DNA of 64,000 nt from Vibrio celticus (GTDB taxonomy: Bacteria > Pseudomonadota > Gammaproteobacteria > Enterobacterales > Vibrionaceae): contig NZ_AP025463.1 of assembly GCF_024347335.1 (NCBI RefSeq), forward strand, positions 1,488,001 through 1,552,000, written 5' to 3'. The notes under the pieces were generated by a model, which saw only the letters and a list, made by a program, of their open reading frames with translations, was not told where the DNA came from and made no database searches. Position 1 is the stretch's first letter. Each line of letters opens with the position of its first letter. The position numbers and the translations under genes are program-made. Of this stretch, positions 35,821 to 44,146 are shown one piece after another.

Positions 35821-36342
35821 ATGGCAAAGTTAACACTCCAAGAGCAAATGCTTAAAGCTGGCTTGGTAAATGAGAAAAAATTAAAGAAGGCGAAGAAGGG
35901 TTCTAAAAAGTCTCGCGTTCAGTCTCGTGAAGCAAAAGCGGCAGCAGAAGAAACTAAACTGGCGCAGCAAGCGAAAGACAAAGAGTTAAACCAACAGTTG
36001 AAAGAACAACAGTTGAGCAAAGAAATTAAAGCTCAAGTGAAGCAACTGATTGAGATGAACAAGATCGAACAGAAGAATGGTGAGATCAAATACAACTTCA
36101 CCGACGGTACGCTAGTTAAATACCTTTACGTAGAAGATCTGACTCAAAAGCAACTAAGTAAAGGTATTCTAAGTATCGCGCGTCAAGGCGAAAGCTATGT
36201 TGTTATTCCTACTGCGGTAGCGAACAAGATCGCGATGCGCGACGAAGAATCTATCGTTGATACGCAGGCAGGTAGCACAGACGAAGTAGACGAAGATGAC
36301 CCGTACAAAGACTTCGTGATCCCAGATGATCTAATGTGGTAA
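35821..36342 (+). CDS. DUF2058 family protein (YaiL-like)
   Basis: 173 aa, normal for DUF2058. It starts MAKLTLQEQMLKAGLVNEKKLKKAKKG, then a charged coiled coil of Lys/Gln/Glu (residues 20-80). The C-terminal globular part has KYNFTDGTLVKYLYV and GESYVVIPTAVANKIAMRDE. E. coli YaiL is described as a nucleoprotein/polynucleotide-associated protein. It probably binds RNA or ribosomes. It is a single gene with a hairpin terminator that is part of a 45-bp direct repeat. Confidence 0.88.
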   Translation: MAKLTLQEQMLKAGLVNEKKLKKAKKGSKKSRVQSREAKAAAEETKLAQQAKDKELNQQLKEQQLSKEIKAQVKQLIEMNKIEQKNGEIKYNFTDGTLVKYLYVEDLTQKQLSKGILSIARQGESYVVIPTAVANKIAMRDEESIVDTQAGSTDEVDEDDPYKDFVIPDDLMW

Positions 36343-36383
36343 TCCGTTTTACCTAGCTCCATTTTAATGGCTAGCTAAGTTTA

Positions 36384-36428
36384 CAGGATCTAAGAATGCA
36401 GCGAACAATCACTCGATTGGCGCTGCAT
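36384..36428. repeat. Direct repeat DR-A (terminator hairpin), left flank of aerolysin locus
   Basis: A 45-bp segment (CAGGATC…AATGCAGC…TCGATT…GCTGCAT) matches 36 of 45 positions with 40422-40466 in the same orientation, by hand alignment. Both copies fold into the same hairpin. Confidence 0.65.
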
Positions 36429-36435
36429 TTTTTTT
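36395..36435 (+). terminator. Rho-independent terminator of DUF2058 gene
   Basis: A 9-bp stem (AATGCAGCG / CGCTGCATT), a 17-nt loop, then a run of T. Confidence 0.82.
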
Positions 36436-36470
36436 GGCGCGAAATGACTTCTGCAAATCTTATCTAACGT

Positions 36471-36692
36471 TCAGTGTTCTGACATGCCGTAAACAAGGCT
36501 ATCATTGGCACTTGCATGATCGATAAAATCGGTATTCGCGCGCTGTTCGTGTTGGTCGTAGCCATCGAAGTAACAGTCGCCAATTTCATTGCGCGGGCAA
36601 ACGTGAATGTGGTCTTTGATGACCAGTTCGGTAGAGCAACATGGGCAGTGTTTTACATGTCCAGTGAGTACCGTAGATCGATTTGGTTTCAT
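36471..36692 (-). CDS. Small zinc-ribbon-like protein
   Basis: 73 aa with two Cys pairs, CPCC near residue 17 and a later Cys-His cluster (HIHVCPRNEIGDCYFDGYDQHEQ), which suggest a bound zinc. The rest is acidic and polar (FIDHASANDSLVYGMSEH). AGGAGGATGT before the ATG is a strong SD. It lies inside the repeat-flanked aerolysin segment, opposite to DUF2058. No family is recognised; a small metal-binding accessory protein is the most that can be said. Confidence 0.6.
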   Translation of the reverse strand: MKPNRSTVLTGHVKHCPCCSTELVIKDHIHVCPRNEIGDCYFDGYDQHEQRANTDFIDHASANDSLVYGMSEH

Positions 36693-36910
36693 ACATCCTC
36701 CTGATAGGCACTGTAATCTGATTGCCTATTTGCACCCTAAGTTACGCAAATTAGTGTGTCGTTATGATTTCATTTTTAAGTCAATGAAAAACGATTCAGA
36801 AAGTGAATGCTTAGAGACTAATGCAGATGAATGACTGAGAGAATGTAAGATGAATCAAGCCCAGAGCAGACGCAAAGGGCTTGGTATGACAGATGACACT
36901 TTCTATGACG

Positions 36911-38039
36911 TTATTGCTGTATTGGGGTAAGTGTTAGCTGAGCGCTGTTATAACCCAGTTGCGCTAGAGCCGCAGGATCGAAGTCAGTCAGAACTTCGAT
37001 GTCACCCGCGTAGTAGGTTGTGTAATCGCCAGAAGGTGTCATGGCGTTAAATGGGTCAATAGAGTGCTCTGTACCAATGTCTATCATTCCAGAGTATTGT
37101 GACTTCGAACTAAACTGGCCTGAAACATAGGTGTTGAAAGGACGTACACTGGCACCTGCGGCGTACTGCATGCTACTCAAGCCATGGGTGTTGATTGCCC
37201 AGCTCCAATCCCACCATTTCATCTCTCCAGGAATATAACGGTGATCCCATTGGTAGCGGATATTGGCTTGATCTTCGCTGGTGGTTCCCATAGTAAAGGT
37301 GTGTGAGACAGTCGGGCGGTTTGTTGGATGTGAGTTTAGTGCATTGCCGCTATAACGAAGGAAACCTGTGAAGTTCACGTCGTAACTCATGTTGGTTTTG
37401 ATACGGTATGGGTAAGTGATGGTAGAGCGTAAGAACTCGACTTGAAAAGGAAGTACTGAGTGAGCAGGCACGGTGATGATGGCTTGCAGTTCTGTTGGTT
37501 CAAAACGAGCACCACTGTTGGTATCGGAGAAACGTTGGCCATCTTCTAGCGCGACTCTTACCTCTGTTTTGCCAACTTGTGGCCACTGAAAGGTCTCATC
37601 AATGACGACTGAATCAGCAAGGTCGAAGCGCTGTGTTTTACTCCATTGTGTGGATTGCTCAAAATGAAGGTCAACGACGATTTGTTTAGGCAGATTGCCA
37701 TCATTGATTGCATAAGCCGAGACGGTTTCAATCAGCTCTTGGTCGGTCTCTGTTATAGAGCCGTGTAAAAACGATGTGTTATCGAGCATGTAAGCGAAGT
37801 TATCAACAGTGATGCTTGTCTTCTCATTACAACGCTCACCGGTACAGCTTCCATTGTTATTCCCTTTGATCTCCCAACCATGGTTAAGTTGCTCTATTGC
37901 CATATCTTGACCGACGTAACGCCCGTTATTGCCGCTAACCCAAGCGTAACCAAGACTATGAGCCAAGTAACTTAGCGGCCTGATAAAGTTCGTGTCGTCA
38001 TTGACTAAAGCTCGTTGAACTTCAAGGTTACTGTTCCCC
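36911..38039 (-). pseudogene. Aerolysin-family pore-forming toxin, C-terminal fragment
   Basis: About 375 codons that match proaerolysin domains 2-4 by recall: LAHSLGYAWVSGNNGRYVGQ, ITVDNFAYMLDNTSFLHG, the pore-domain TITYPYRIKTNMSYDVNFTG, GFLRYSGNALNSHPTNRP, and the near-identical YQWDHRYIPGEMKWWDW. Aerolysins bind GPI-anchored proteins and form heptameric beta-barrel pores. In place of the KVRRAR activation site the loop reads DPFNAMTPSGDYTT, so activation may differ. The open frame continues upstream of the first Met (LVNDDTNFIRPLSYLAHS) to the IS edge. No own start with an SD is present. Confidence 0.9.
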
Positions 38040-38099
38040 TATCTGGCAGGGTAGTTGTCACTGTTAAAATTTAACCAGTTTGGGCGATAAAGAGTAATT

Positions 38100-38549
38100 G
38101 TGTCTCGTATCTCAGTAGAAAGAAAAGAAGCTATATTGAAGAAGCTGTTGCCTCCATATTCAATGTCAGTTAAAGAAGTGTCGGAAGAGGAAGGAATTAG
38201 CACTGCGACCCTGTATCATTGGCGCAAGCAACTCAGACGTTCAGGAGCCGCAGTGCCAAATAGCAACACTTCATCAGAGCAGTGGTCTGCTCAAACTAAA
38301 CTCGCCATCGTCGCTGAAACCTACTCAATGACAGAAAGTGAACTCAGCCAATATTGTCGTGAAAAAGGTCTTTTTCCAGAGCAAATCCAAAGCTGGCGCA
38401 GCGATTGTATGCAAGGGTTTAAGTCGAGTAAAGAGCAGGAAGCTGAAGCAAAGAAGCAGGCTAAAGCTGACAAACTTGAAATCAAAGAGTTGAAGAAAGA
38501 TTTACGACTCAAAGAAAAGCACTCGCTGAAACGGCTCTCTTGGTACTAA
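38100..38549 (+). CDS. IS3-family transposase OrfA (probably frameshifted at its end)
   Basis: 149 aa. The first part has an HTH of the Tn3/IS3 OrfA kind (SMSVKEVSEEEGISTATLYHWRK), with a second HTH-like unit (SELSQYCREKGLFPEQIQSW). A Lys-rich leucine-zipper stretch follows (EAKKQAKADKLEIKELKKDL). The normal OrfA continues ALAETAALLVLRKK; here the frame slips near 38520 and ends KRLSWY. OrfA binds the IS ends. Confidence 0.8.
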   Translation: MSRISVERKEAILKKLLPPYSMSVKEVSEEEGISTATLYHWRKQLRRSGAAVPNSNTSSEQWSAQTKLAIVAETYSMTESELSQYCREKGLFPEQIQSWRSDCMQGFKSSKEQEAEAKKQAKADKLEIKELKKDLRLKEKHSLKRLSWY

Positions 38550-39623
38550 GAAAAAGCTGAGAGCCCGGGGAAGAGCCAGAGGACGACTAACCTCAACCGA
38601 TGAAAGGCAGACCATAGTGACTCTTATCCTTGAAGCGAAGCAATGCGGATGTCGTTTAGAGCCAGCTTGCCATGAAGTTCAAATCGACTTGAGAACGTAT
38701 CGTCGCTGGTATCAGCAAGGTGAAGTTCAAGCTGACAAAAGGCCAATATGCCTCAGACCTGAGCCTGCTAACAAGCTGTCGCAGGAAGAGCGTGATGCGA
38801 TAATCGAGGTGTGTAACCGCTCTGAGTTCGCAAGCTTGCCTCCAACTCAAATCGTCCCGACACTGCTTGATAGAGGTGAGTATATCGCCTCTGAGTCGAG
38901 CTACTACCGAGTGTTGAGTACGCAGGGCAACTTCACAAACGAGGTCGTCAGCGGAGCAGACAGAAGCAAGCGAAGCCAACCAGTTACACAGCGACGGACT
39001 CGAACCAAGTCTATACGTGGGATATCACTTACTTACCTTCAAAAGTTCGAGGCCAACATTATTACCTGTATGTCATTGAGGACATCTACAGTCGAAAAAT
39101 TGTTGGTTATGAAGTGTATGAGCATGAATGCGGTGAGCTGGCGTCACAACTTCTGCAACGAACGTTGATGCGAGAGCAGTGCTTCAATCAAGCGCTGGTT
39201 CTTCACTCCGATAATGGTGCGCCGATGAAGTCGTTGACGTTCAAAGCCAAAATGGAAGAGTTAGGTATTACTTCATCGTATAGTCGCCCAAGAGTCAGTG
39301 ATGATAACCCGTATGTTGAGTCATTGTTCCGCACGGTAAAGTACATGCCAAGCTGGCCAACAAAGGGCTTTGAAACAATCGATAGTAGCCGAAGTTGGGT
39401 TGAAGCCTTCGTACGCTGGTACAACACCGAGCACAAGCACAGTCAGCTAAATTACGTCACGCCTTCAGAGCGTCACAATGGAAAAGATAAAGAGATCTTG
39501 AAGCGTCGTGTAGAGGTATTGCTCGCTGCAAAACAGCGAAAGCCTGAGCGGTGGTCTGGTGATATCAGGAACTGTGCGCCTGTTGGTGACGTTCACCTAA
39601 ATCCAGAAAGAGAAGCTGCTTAA
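38550..39623 (+). pseudogene. IS3-family transposase OrfB, multiply frameshifted
   Basis: Pieces in different frames add up to an IS3 integrase. The first piece (from 38617) has QIDLRTYRRWYQQ and LPPTQIVPTLLDRGEYIASESS. The middle piece (about 38940-39120) has YTWDITYLPSKVRGQ with the first catalytic Asp. The last piece runs to 39623 with LVLHSDNGAPM (second Asp), NPYVESLFRTVKY (Glu) and RWYNTEHKHSQLNYVTPSERH. At least one indel lies near 38935. The DDE residues survive, but the protein cannot be read in one frame. Confidence 0.82.
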
Positions 39624-39644
39624 TAAGCAAGCAAATGATGACAA

Positions 39645-40013
39645 CTACCTTGAAAAACACCGGTTCTCTTGAATAGCTTGTGCTTCGTAGTATGGCAAGC
39701 CCGCTTCTGGTGTATTAGGGTAGCACCAGGTTTTGTCGCTTGGTTGACCTGGTTTAATGAGGCCATGATAGCCGGAGCCCATGATCACCCAATCATGCTG
39801 AAGGCCAACAATGTCCCAAACATTCATGCGGGATATCAGGGCTGTTTTGTGTTCTTGAGCTTCTGAATTGTTGAGAGCGCGATAGTCGAAACGACAGATA
39901 TCTTCTCCAAGTTTGTCTAAGACGATTTGGTCTGAGTATATCTTCGCATGAGCAGTAAAGGATATTACCGATAGGGCAGTGCTAAATAGAATGGTTTTAC
40001 TGACGTTAATCAT
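39645..40013 (-). pseudogene. Aerolysin-family toxin, N-terminal fragment
   Basis: The ATG at 40013 has AGGA 8 nt upstream and begins a signal peptide (TILFSTALSVISFTAHA). The mature part follows proaerolysin domain 1: IYSDQIVLDKLGEDICRFDYRALNNSEA, NVWDIVGLQHDWVIMGSGYHGLIKPG and TWCYPNTPEAGLP. The two conserved Cys are kept. Native sequence ends near 39660 and the last residues come from the IS. Joined to 36911-38039, the protein would be about 490 aa, the length of proaerolysin. The two edges differ by one base in frame, so the exact junction is uncertain. Confidence 0.88.
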
Positions 40014-40421
40014 TAATAAGTTCCTAAATGCCATTATTTGGCTATTTTTATTAGAATCGAGTTATTAGAATCGAGTTATTAGAATCGAGTTATTAGATTT
40101 TATTGATATTATTTAAAGCCGAGGGACTCTAGCGGGGTGTACTTTGTCATATAAAACAATGCCAAAAATACTGAAATGAATTGAAAATAAATACTTATAA
40201 TTATCAGTTGGTTATGTTGACTGGCTTGTTGTTTGATAAAGGTTTATCTCGATTGTTTTCAATTAGTTTCAACTATCAAAATATTAGGTGGTTGATTGTT
40301 GGACATTTATATTTTCGTAGCCTTGCTATTTGGGAAATTGGCTGAGTGATTAGCTAGCAGGAATGGTTGCCGAATGGTAAGAAAAGACGTAAATGAGAAT
40401 AAGAAACGGTGTTGTGATAGG
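40014..40421. other. Intergenic region with tandem repeat, upstream of aerolysin
   Basis: No gene is seen. The region is AT-rich and contains three tandem copies of a 14-bp unit at 40051-40092 directly upstream of the toxin start. Confidence 0.45.
40051..40097. repeat. Tandem repeat, 14 bp x 3.4
   Basis: TTAGAATCGAGTTA at 40051-40064, 40065-40078 and 40079-40092, then a partial TTAGA. The copies are identical. It lies about 40 bp upstream of the aerolysin ATG, where copy number could alter promoter spacing. Confidence 0.9.
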
Positions 40422-40466
40422 CAGGATCAAAAAATGCAGCCAACAACCGTTCGATTATTGCTGCAT
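40422..40466. repeat. Direct repeat DR-B (terminator hairpin), right flank of aerolysin locus
   Basis: A 45-bp segment matching DR-A at 36384-36428 in 36 of 45 positions. On the minus strand its stem (ATGCAGC / GCTGCAT) is followed by six T, so it serves as terminator of the YdcF-type gene. Confidence 0.65.
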
Positions 40467-40506
40467 CTTTGTTTTATATGGCTCTAGTTAACTCAATTGA
40501 ACGTGA

Positions 40507-41268
40507 TTAAGCATCACCTGGCTTTTCGCGTTTGCTGTTCCAACCCATAAAGTTGTAGATATTGTAACGAGCAAAGCCAATCTGTTCATGCAAAGCAAAA
40601 TCTGTAACCGCAAAGTTGTACCATAGTGGCAACCATGAAATTTGAGCGGCCATATAGTCGGCTCTCACTGGAATAACATTCAAGCCGAAGTGGTTGAAGT
40701 AGAGCTCGCTACGACGAATATGCAGGCCAGATGAAACCAACACAATGTTGTCGAATTTATGATGCTTCATTAGGTCACTAGTGAGCTGTGCATTCTTCCA
40801 AGTGTTGACACTATTTGGCTCTTGAATGATGTCACCCATCGGAACGCCAAGTCTCAGCAATTGTTGTTGATAAACTTCTGCTTCGGTAACACCGTTATTT
40901 TGTGCATCGCCACCACTGATGATCACTTTGCATGTGGTTTGGGCTATGGCGCAATCTTTATATCGGCTTGCGGCTTCGTTGATTCTGCCGAAAGAGAAAA
41001 AGGCTGGCTCGAACTCTTGCGTGCTTTTAATTAACTGCGTTCCCGCACCCAGAAGAACAATAGCGTTATTGTCAGACCATTGGATATCAGGCTTACTTTC
41101 GTAATCGGCTTGTAGGTCGTTCAGTAAGTAACGAGGAATTAAGCCTGAACCAATCAACACAAATGACGATATAAGAACAAGAGATAAAAACAGAGAGGTT
41201 TTTCGCCACTGAAGTAAACGTGTAAAGCCTACGAATAGCAGAAGAAGTAATAATATAATAAAGCTCAT
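40507..41268 (-). CDS. YdcF/SanA family protein (DUF218)
   Basis: 253 aa. Two N-terminal membrane helices (FIILLLLLLFVGFTRLL and SLFLSLVLISSFVLIGSG) are followed by the DUF218 domain: NNAIVLLGAGTQLI, CKVIISGGDAQNNGVTEAEVY, VPMGDIIQEPNSVNTWKNAQ and IVLVSSGLHIRRSELYF. Proteins of this family (ElyC, SanA, YdcF) act at the envelope and affect lipid carrier or peptidoglycan precursors. It faces the cell exterior behind its anchor. It stands alone. Family sure, function general. Confidence 0.87.
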   Translation of the reverse strand: MSFIILLLLLLFVGFTRLLQWRKTSLFLSLVLISSFVLIGSGLIPRYLLNDLQADYESKPDIQWSDNNAIVLLGAGTQLIKSTQEFEPAFFSFGRINEAASRYKDCAIAQTTCKVIISGGDAQNNGVTEAEVYQQQLLRLGVPMGDIIQEPNSVNTWKNAQLTSDLMKHHKFDNIVLVSSGLHIRRSELYFNHFGLNVIPVRADYMAAQISWLPLWYNFAVTDFALHEQIGFARYNIYNFMGWNSKREKPGDA

Positions 41269-41603
41269 GAGGATCCTGTTATCGAACTGGTGCCAAGATG
41301 ATGTGACATACTGAAGCGGTGCATCATATATCAGTTATGTTAATCATTCATAGATAACTCATTGTATTATTGAACAAATGCACGATTTCTTTCTATCAAG
41401 AACAATCATCGATGAGAGCATTCGAAAAAATCGCTTTATTATTGTTCGATAATACCATTCTAAATATAGGTATATAAATCAAGAGGGTTATTTAAACCTT
41501 ATTTCGTGTTATTTGATTTATCTGTTCATCGGTTTCCGTTTCTTCAACTCGTTAACTCAGCTTTCATATTCTTAAACTACCAAATCTTCAAGCTCTTAAA
41601 TTA
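41269..41603. other. Intergenic region, nothing clearly coding
   Basis: A 335-bp AT-rich gap between two minus-strand genes. It contains short repeats such as CAAGCTCTTAAATTATCAAG near the LysR stop and an ATTGTTCGATAAT segment at about 41445 that resembles the half site at 42509. No SD-led frame. Confidence 0.35.
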
Positions 41604-42488
41604 TCAAGCTCTCAAGTTTTCGAAGTAATGCTGAACAAATTTAACGAACACTTGGTGTTTCTTTGCCGGATAAATAACTTGCGGATAGAAAAGGTAAATA
41701 CTGTTGCCTTGTTGCAGACATTCATCAGGCAGCACTCGCTCTAATTCTCCAAGCTCGACCTCTTTCGCGACGTAATAACTTGCGATACGGATGATGCCAC
41801 TGCCTGCCATAGCTTGTTGTTTGAGCAAGTGGTTGTCATTGCTTGAAAGCCAACCGGACACATCAATATTTGCCGATTTTAAAGGCCACTCGGTTTGGTG
41901 CAGCGTTGCTAAGCATTGATGATCACTCAAGTCACTCACATTGGTAGGGCGACCAAATTGATCAAGATAACCAGGAGTCGCGACTAAATCATGCTGATAG
42001 CTAATCAAGTGTTTCGCCACCATGTTGTCAGGTGGCGTATTAGTGGCACGAAACGCAATATCGATATCATCTTGGTTGAGATTAAAGTTGGTGTAGCTAC
42101 TGTTTATCACGAAGCGGATTTCTGGATAGTGTTGCCTAAACTGTTGGCAGATATCGAATAGATATACCTCAGTAAACATCTTTGGCGCGGTGAGGCGTAA
42201 TAGACCTTTTACGATGTCATGTTGCTCTGAAACGCTGCGTTCAAGCTGTAAGACTTGAGAGCGAATCGTTAAGCCTTGTTGTAAGGCGCGTTCGCCTTCT
42301 TGGGTTAAACGAACACTGCGCGTGGTTCTGACCAAAAGCGGGCACTGTAAATCGTTCTCTAAACGTTTGATCTGCTCAGAAAGGTAGCTCTTAGAGATAC
42401 CGAGCTTTTCGGCTGCCTTGGTAAAGTTGAGTTGCTGAGCAAGTTCTACAAACAGGATCAGTCGTTCTATTCTTTTGTGTTCGTTCAT
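41604..42488 (-). CDS. LysR-family transcriptional regulator
   Basis: 294 aa. The winged HTH is RIERLILFVELAQQLNFTKAAEKLGISKSYLSEQIKRLE, followed by CPLLVRTTRSVRLTQEGE and an effector domain with LLRLTAPKMFTEVYLFDI. It is divergent from the aldo/keto reductase gene at 42621. The 22-bp imperfect palindrome ATTGTTCG-N6-CAAACAAT at 42509-42530 in the gap is a good operator candidate. Inducer unknown. Confidence 0.92.
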   Translation of the reverse strand: MNEHKRIERLILFVELAQQLNFTKAAEKLGISKSYLSEQIKRLENDLQCPLLVRTTRSVRLTQEGERALQQGLTIRSQVLQLERSVSEQHDIVKGLLRLTAPKMFTEVYLFDICQQFRQHYPEIRFVINSSYTNFNLNQDDIDIAFRATNTPPDNMVAKHLISYQHDLVATPGYLDQFGRPTNVSDLSDHQCLATLHQTEWPLKSANIDVSGWLSSNDNHLLKQQAMAGSGIIRIASYYVAKEVELGELERVLPDECLQQGNSIYLFYPQVIYPAKKHQVFVKFVQHYFENLRA

Positions 42489-42508
42489 TCGCGCATTCCT
42501 ACCAATCT

Positions 42509-42530
42509 ATTGTTCGTCATATCAAACAAT
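42509..42530. promoter_or_regulatory. Imperfect palindrome between LysR and aldo/keto reductase genes
   Basis: ATTGTTCG, six bases, CAAACAAT; one mismatch in the arms. It is centred about 30 bp from the LysR start, as expected for LysR autoregulation. A partial AGAACAAT occurs at about 42563. Confidence 0.5.
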
Positions 42531-42620
42531 CATTTCGTAACTAGCATATTCTGTTTTTTAAAAAGAACAATATGATAGAGGCATATTTCTGGTCAGCAAA
42601 TCTTCTAAGTGAGAATCGAT

Positions 42621-43631
42621 ATGACGAACAGCATTGAATCTACAAATAAAACGAATGCCCAAAAGAGTATTCCATTATCAAATTATCTGCCGAATGTTGG
42701 GCAAGTTGCCTATGGCTGCATGGGGTTAGGTGGTGGCTGGAATGATAATCCAGTGACGAGTGCGGATGTGGCTCAAACACGTAGCGTAATTGACACAGCA
42801 CTAGAGTCGGGAATTAACCTGTTTGACCATGCTGATATCTATACCTTCAGCAAAGCTGAGCAAGCCTTTGGTCAAGCATTACAACAAGCGCCTGAACTGC
42901 GAGAGCAGGTGTTCATTCAATCTAAGTGTGGGATTCGTTTTGAAGGCGGGGGCAATGTTGGTCGCTATGATTTTTCGGCTGATTGGGTAAGCCAATCGGT
43001 AGACGGTATTCTCGACCGTTTGAATACTGAAAAGCTCGATGTGCTGTTATTGCATCGTCCTGATCCATTGATGGAACTTGATGAGCTAGCAAGAACGTTA
43101 GAGAACTTAAAAGCGCAAGGTAAGGTCGATTTCTTTGGTGTGTCGAACATGAACAGCCAGCAAATTCAGTACCTGCAATCTGCGCTCGGGCAACCCATTG
43201 TCGCGAATCAGGTTGAGATGAGCTTAGCCAAGTTGGATTGGTTGAATGATGGGGTGATGATTAACTCACAAGGGTACCATCAATCAGACTTCGCCGCAGG
43301 CACGCTAGAGCATTGCCAAATGAATAACATCCAACTGCAAGCTTGGGGTTGTTTGGCACAAGGCCGATTTGCTGAGCAAGGTTTGTATTCAGAACATGAA
43401 AACGTGAAAAAGACAGCGCACTACGTGGCTCAGTTAGCGAACCAATATGGCGTAGAAAGTGAAGCGATCGTGTTGGCATTTTTGCTTCGTCACCCTGCTC
43501 GTATCCAACCTGTAATTGGCACCACAAATCTAGAGCGAATCAAAGCTTCGGCAGTCGCGACTCAGATAAACCTGTCTCGTGAAGAGTGGTACAACTTATA
43601 TGTGTACTCACGTGGTCAAGCACTGCCATAA
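42621..43631 (+). CDS. Aldo/keto reductase, YdhF-like
   Basis: 336 aa from the ATG at 42621; a GTG at 42609 is an upstream alternative. It is an (alpha/beta)8 NADPH-dependent oxidoreductase with YGCMGLGGGW, the active-site GINLFDHADIYTFSKAEQAFG (Asp and Tyr), QSKCGIRF (Lys), and VLLLHRPDPLMELDEL with the catalytic His. C-terminal cofactor residues lie in PVIGTTNLERIKAS. It is similar to E. coli YdhF by recall. It reduces an unidentified carbonyl. It is followed closely by a GlcG/HbpS-like gene in the same operon and controlled, presumably, by the divergent LysR protein. Confidence 0.9.
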   Translation: MTNSIESTNKTNAQKSIPLSNYLPNVGQVAYGCMGLGGGWNDNPVTSADVAQTRSVIDTALESGINLFDHADIYTFSKAEQAFGQALQQAPELREQVFIQSKCGIRFEGGGNVGRYDFSADWVSQSVDGILDRLNTEKLDVLLLHRPDPLMELDELARTLENLKAQGKVDFFGVSNMNSQQIQYLQSALGQPIVANQVEMSLAKLDWLNDGVMINSQGYHQSDFAAGTLEHCQMNNIQLQAWGCLAQGRFAEQGLYSEHENVKKTAHYVAQLANQYGVESEAIVLAFLLRHPARIQPVIGTTNLERIKASAVATQINLSREEWYNLYVYSRGQALP

Positions 43632-43640
43632 GGAATGAAT

Positions 43641-44033
43641 ATGTTGAATCAAAAGATCGCGCAACAACTGGTGTCTAACGCTCTCGACATTGCTGAGCGT
43701 AATCAACAAGCAATTGCGGTGAGCGTGTGTGATACGCACGGTGAGTTACTGGCGTTTATTCGCATGGATAATGTGAGTGTTCAAGCCGGATTGTTAGCAC
43801 AGAACAAAGCTTATACATCTGCAAGAGATAGACAGCCAAGTGGTAACTTAGGTGCTTGGGCGAGAGAAACTGGTAAAGACTTAAGTTACTGGACCAACTC
43901 AAAGATCACTGGCTTTAAAGGTGGTGTTCCTATTGAGTTAAAGGGGCAGGTGATTGGTGCTATTGGTATCAGCGGGTTGAGTGAAGATGACGATGAAGCA
44001 CTTGCCGAAAAAGTGATTCAACGTGTGCTCTAA
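43641..44033 (+). CDS. GlcG/HbpS family protein (DUF336)
   Basis: 130 aa, with the DUF336 pattern: AQQLVSNALDIAERNQQAIAVSVCDTHGELLAFIRMDN, KAYTSARDRQPSG, and KGGVPIELKGQVIGAIGISG near the end. HbpS of Streptomyces binds heme and senses redox; GlcG-like relatives accompany oxidoreductases. The ATG at 43641 has AAGGA 7 bases upstream, better than the ATG at 43635. It is the second gene of the reductase operon, overlapping its end by only a few bases in spacing. Confidence 0.85.
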   Translation: MLNQKIAQQLVSNALDIAERNQQAIAVSVCDTHGELLAFIRMDNVSVQAGLLAQNKAYTSARDRQPSGNLGAWARETGKDLSYWTNSKITGFKGGVPIELKGQVIGAIGISGLSEDDDEALAEKVIQRVL

Positions 44034-44080
44034 GTGCTGTTGCTTGTGAAGTAATGGAAGTTAGAAGTAACAGATAATAA

Positions 44081-44108
44081 AAAACCGATGCATGTGCATC
44101 GGTTTTTT
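44081..44108. terminator. Bidirectional terminator, GlcG-like gene and tcyP
   Basis: A long stem (AAAAACCGATGCA / TGCATCGGTTTTT) with runs on both sides, between convergent genes. Confidence 0.85.
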
Positions 44109-44146
44109 GTTTAACGAGACTCAAGTGCTTGAATCAATCGAACCCA

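Larger units (their letters stand above)
38040..39659 (+). mobile_element. IS3-family insertion sequence inside aerolysin gene (decayed)
   Basis: About 1620 bp. The ends share GTAGTTGTCA at the same distance from the edges (TATCTGGCAGGG… and TGTTTTTCAAGG… inward). It carries an orfA with HTH and a broken orfB with an integrase core. No clean target duplication is seen, and the frame has several indels, so this copy is older and inactive. Edges are approximate to a few bases. Confidence 0.8.
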
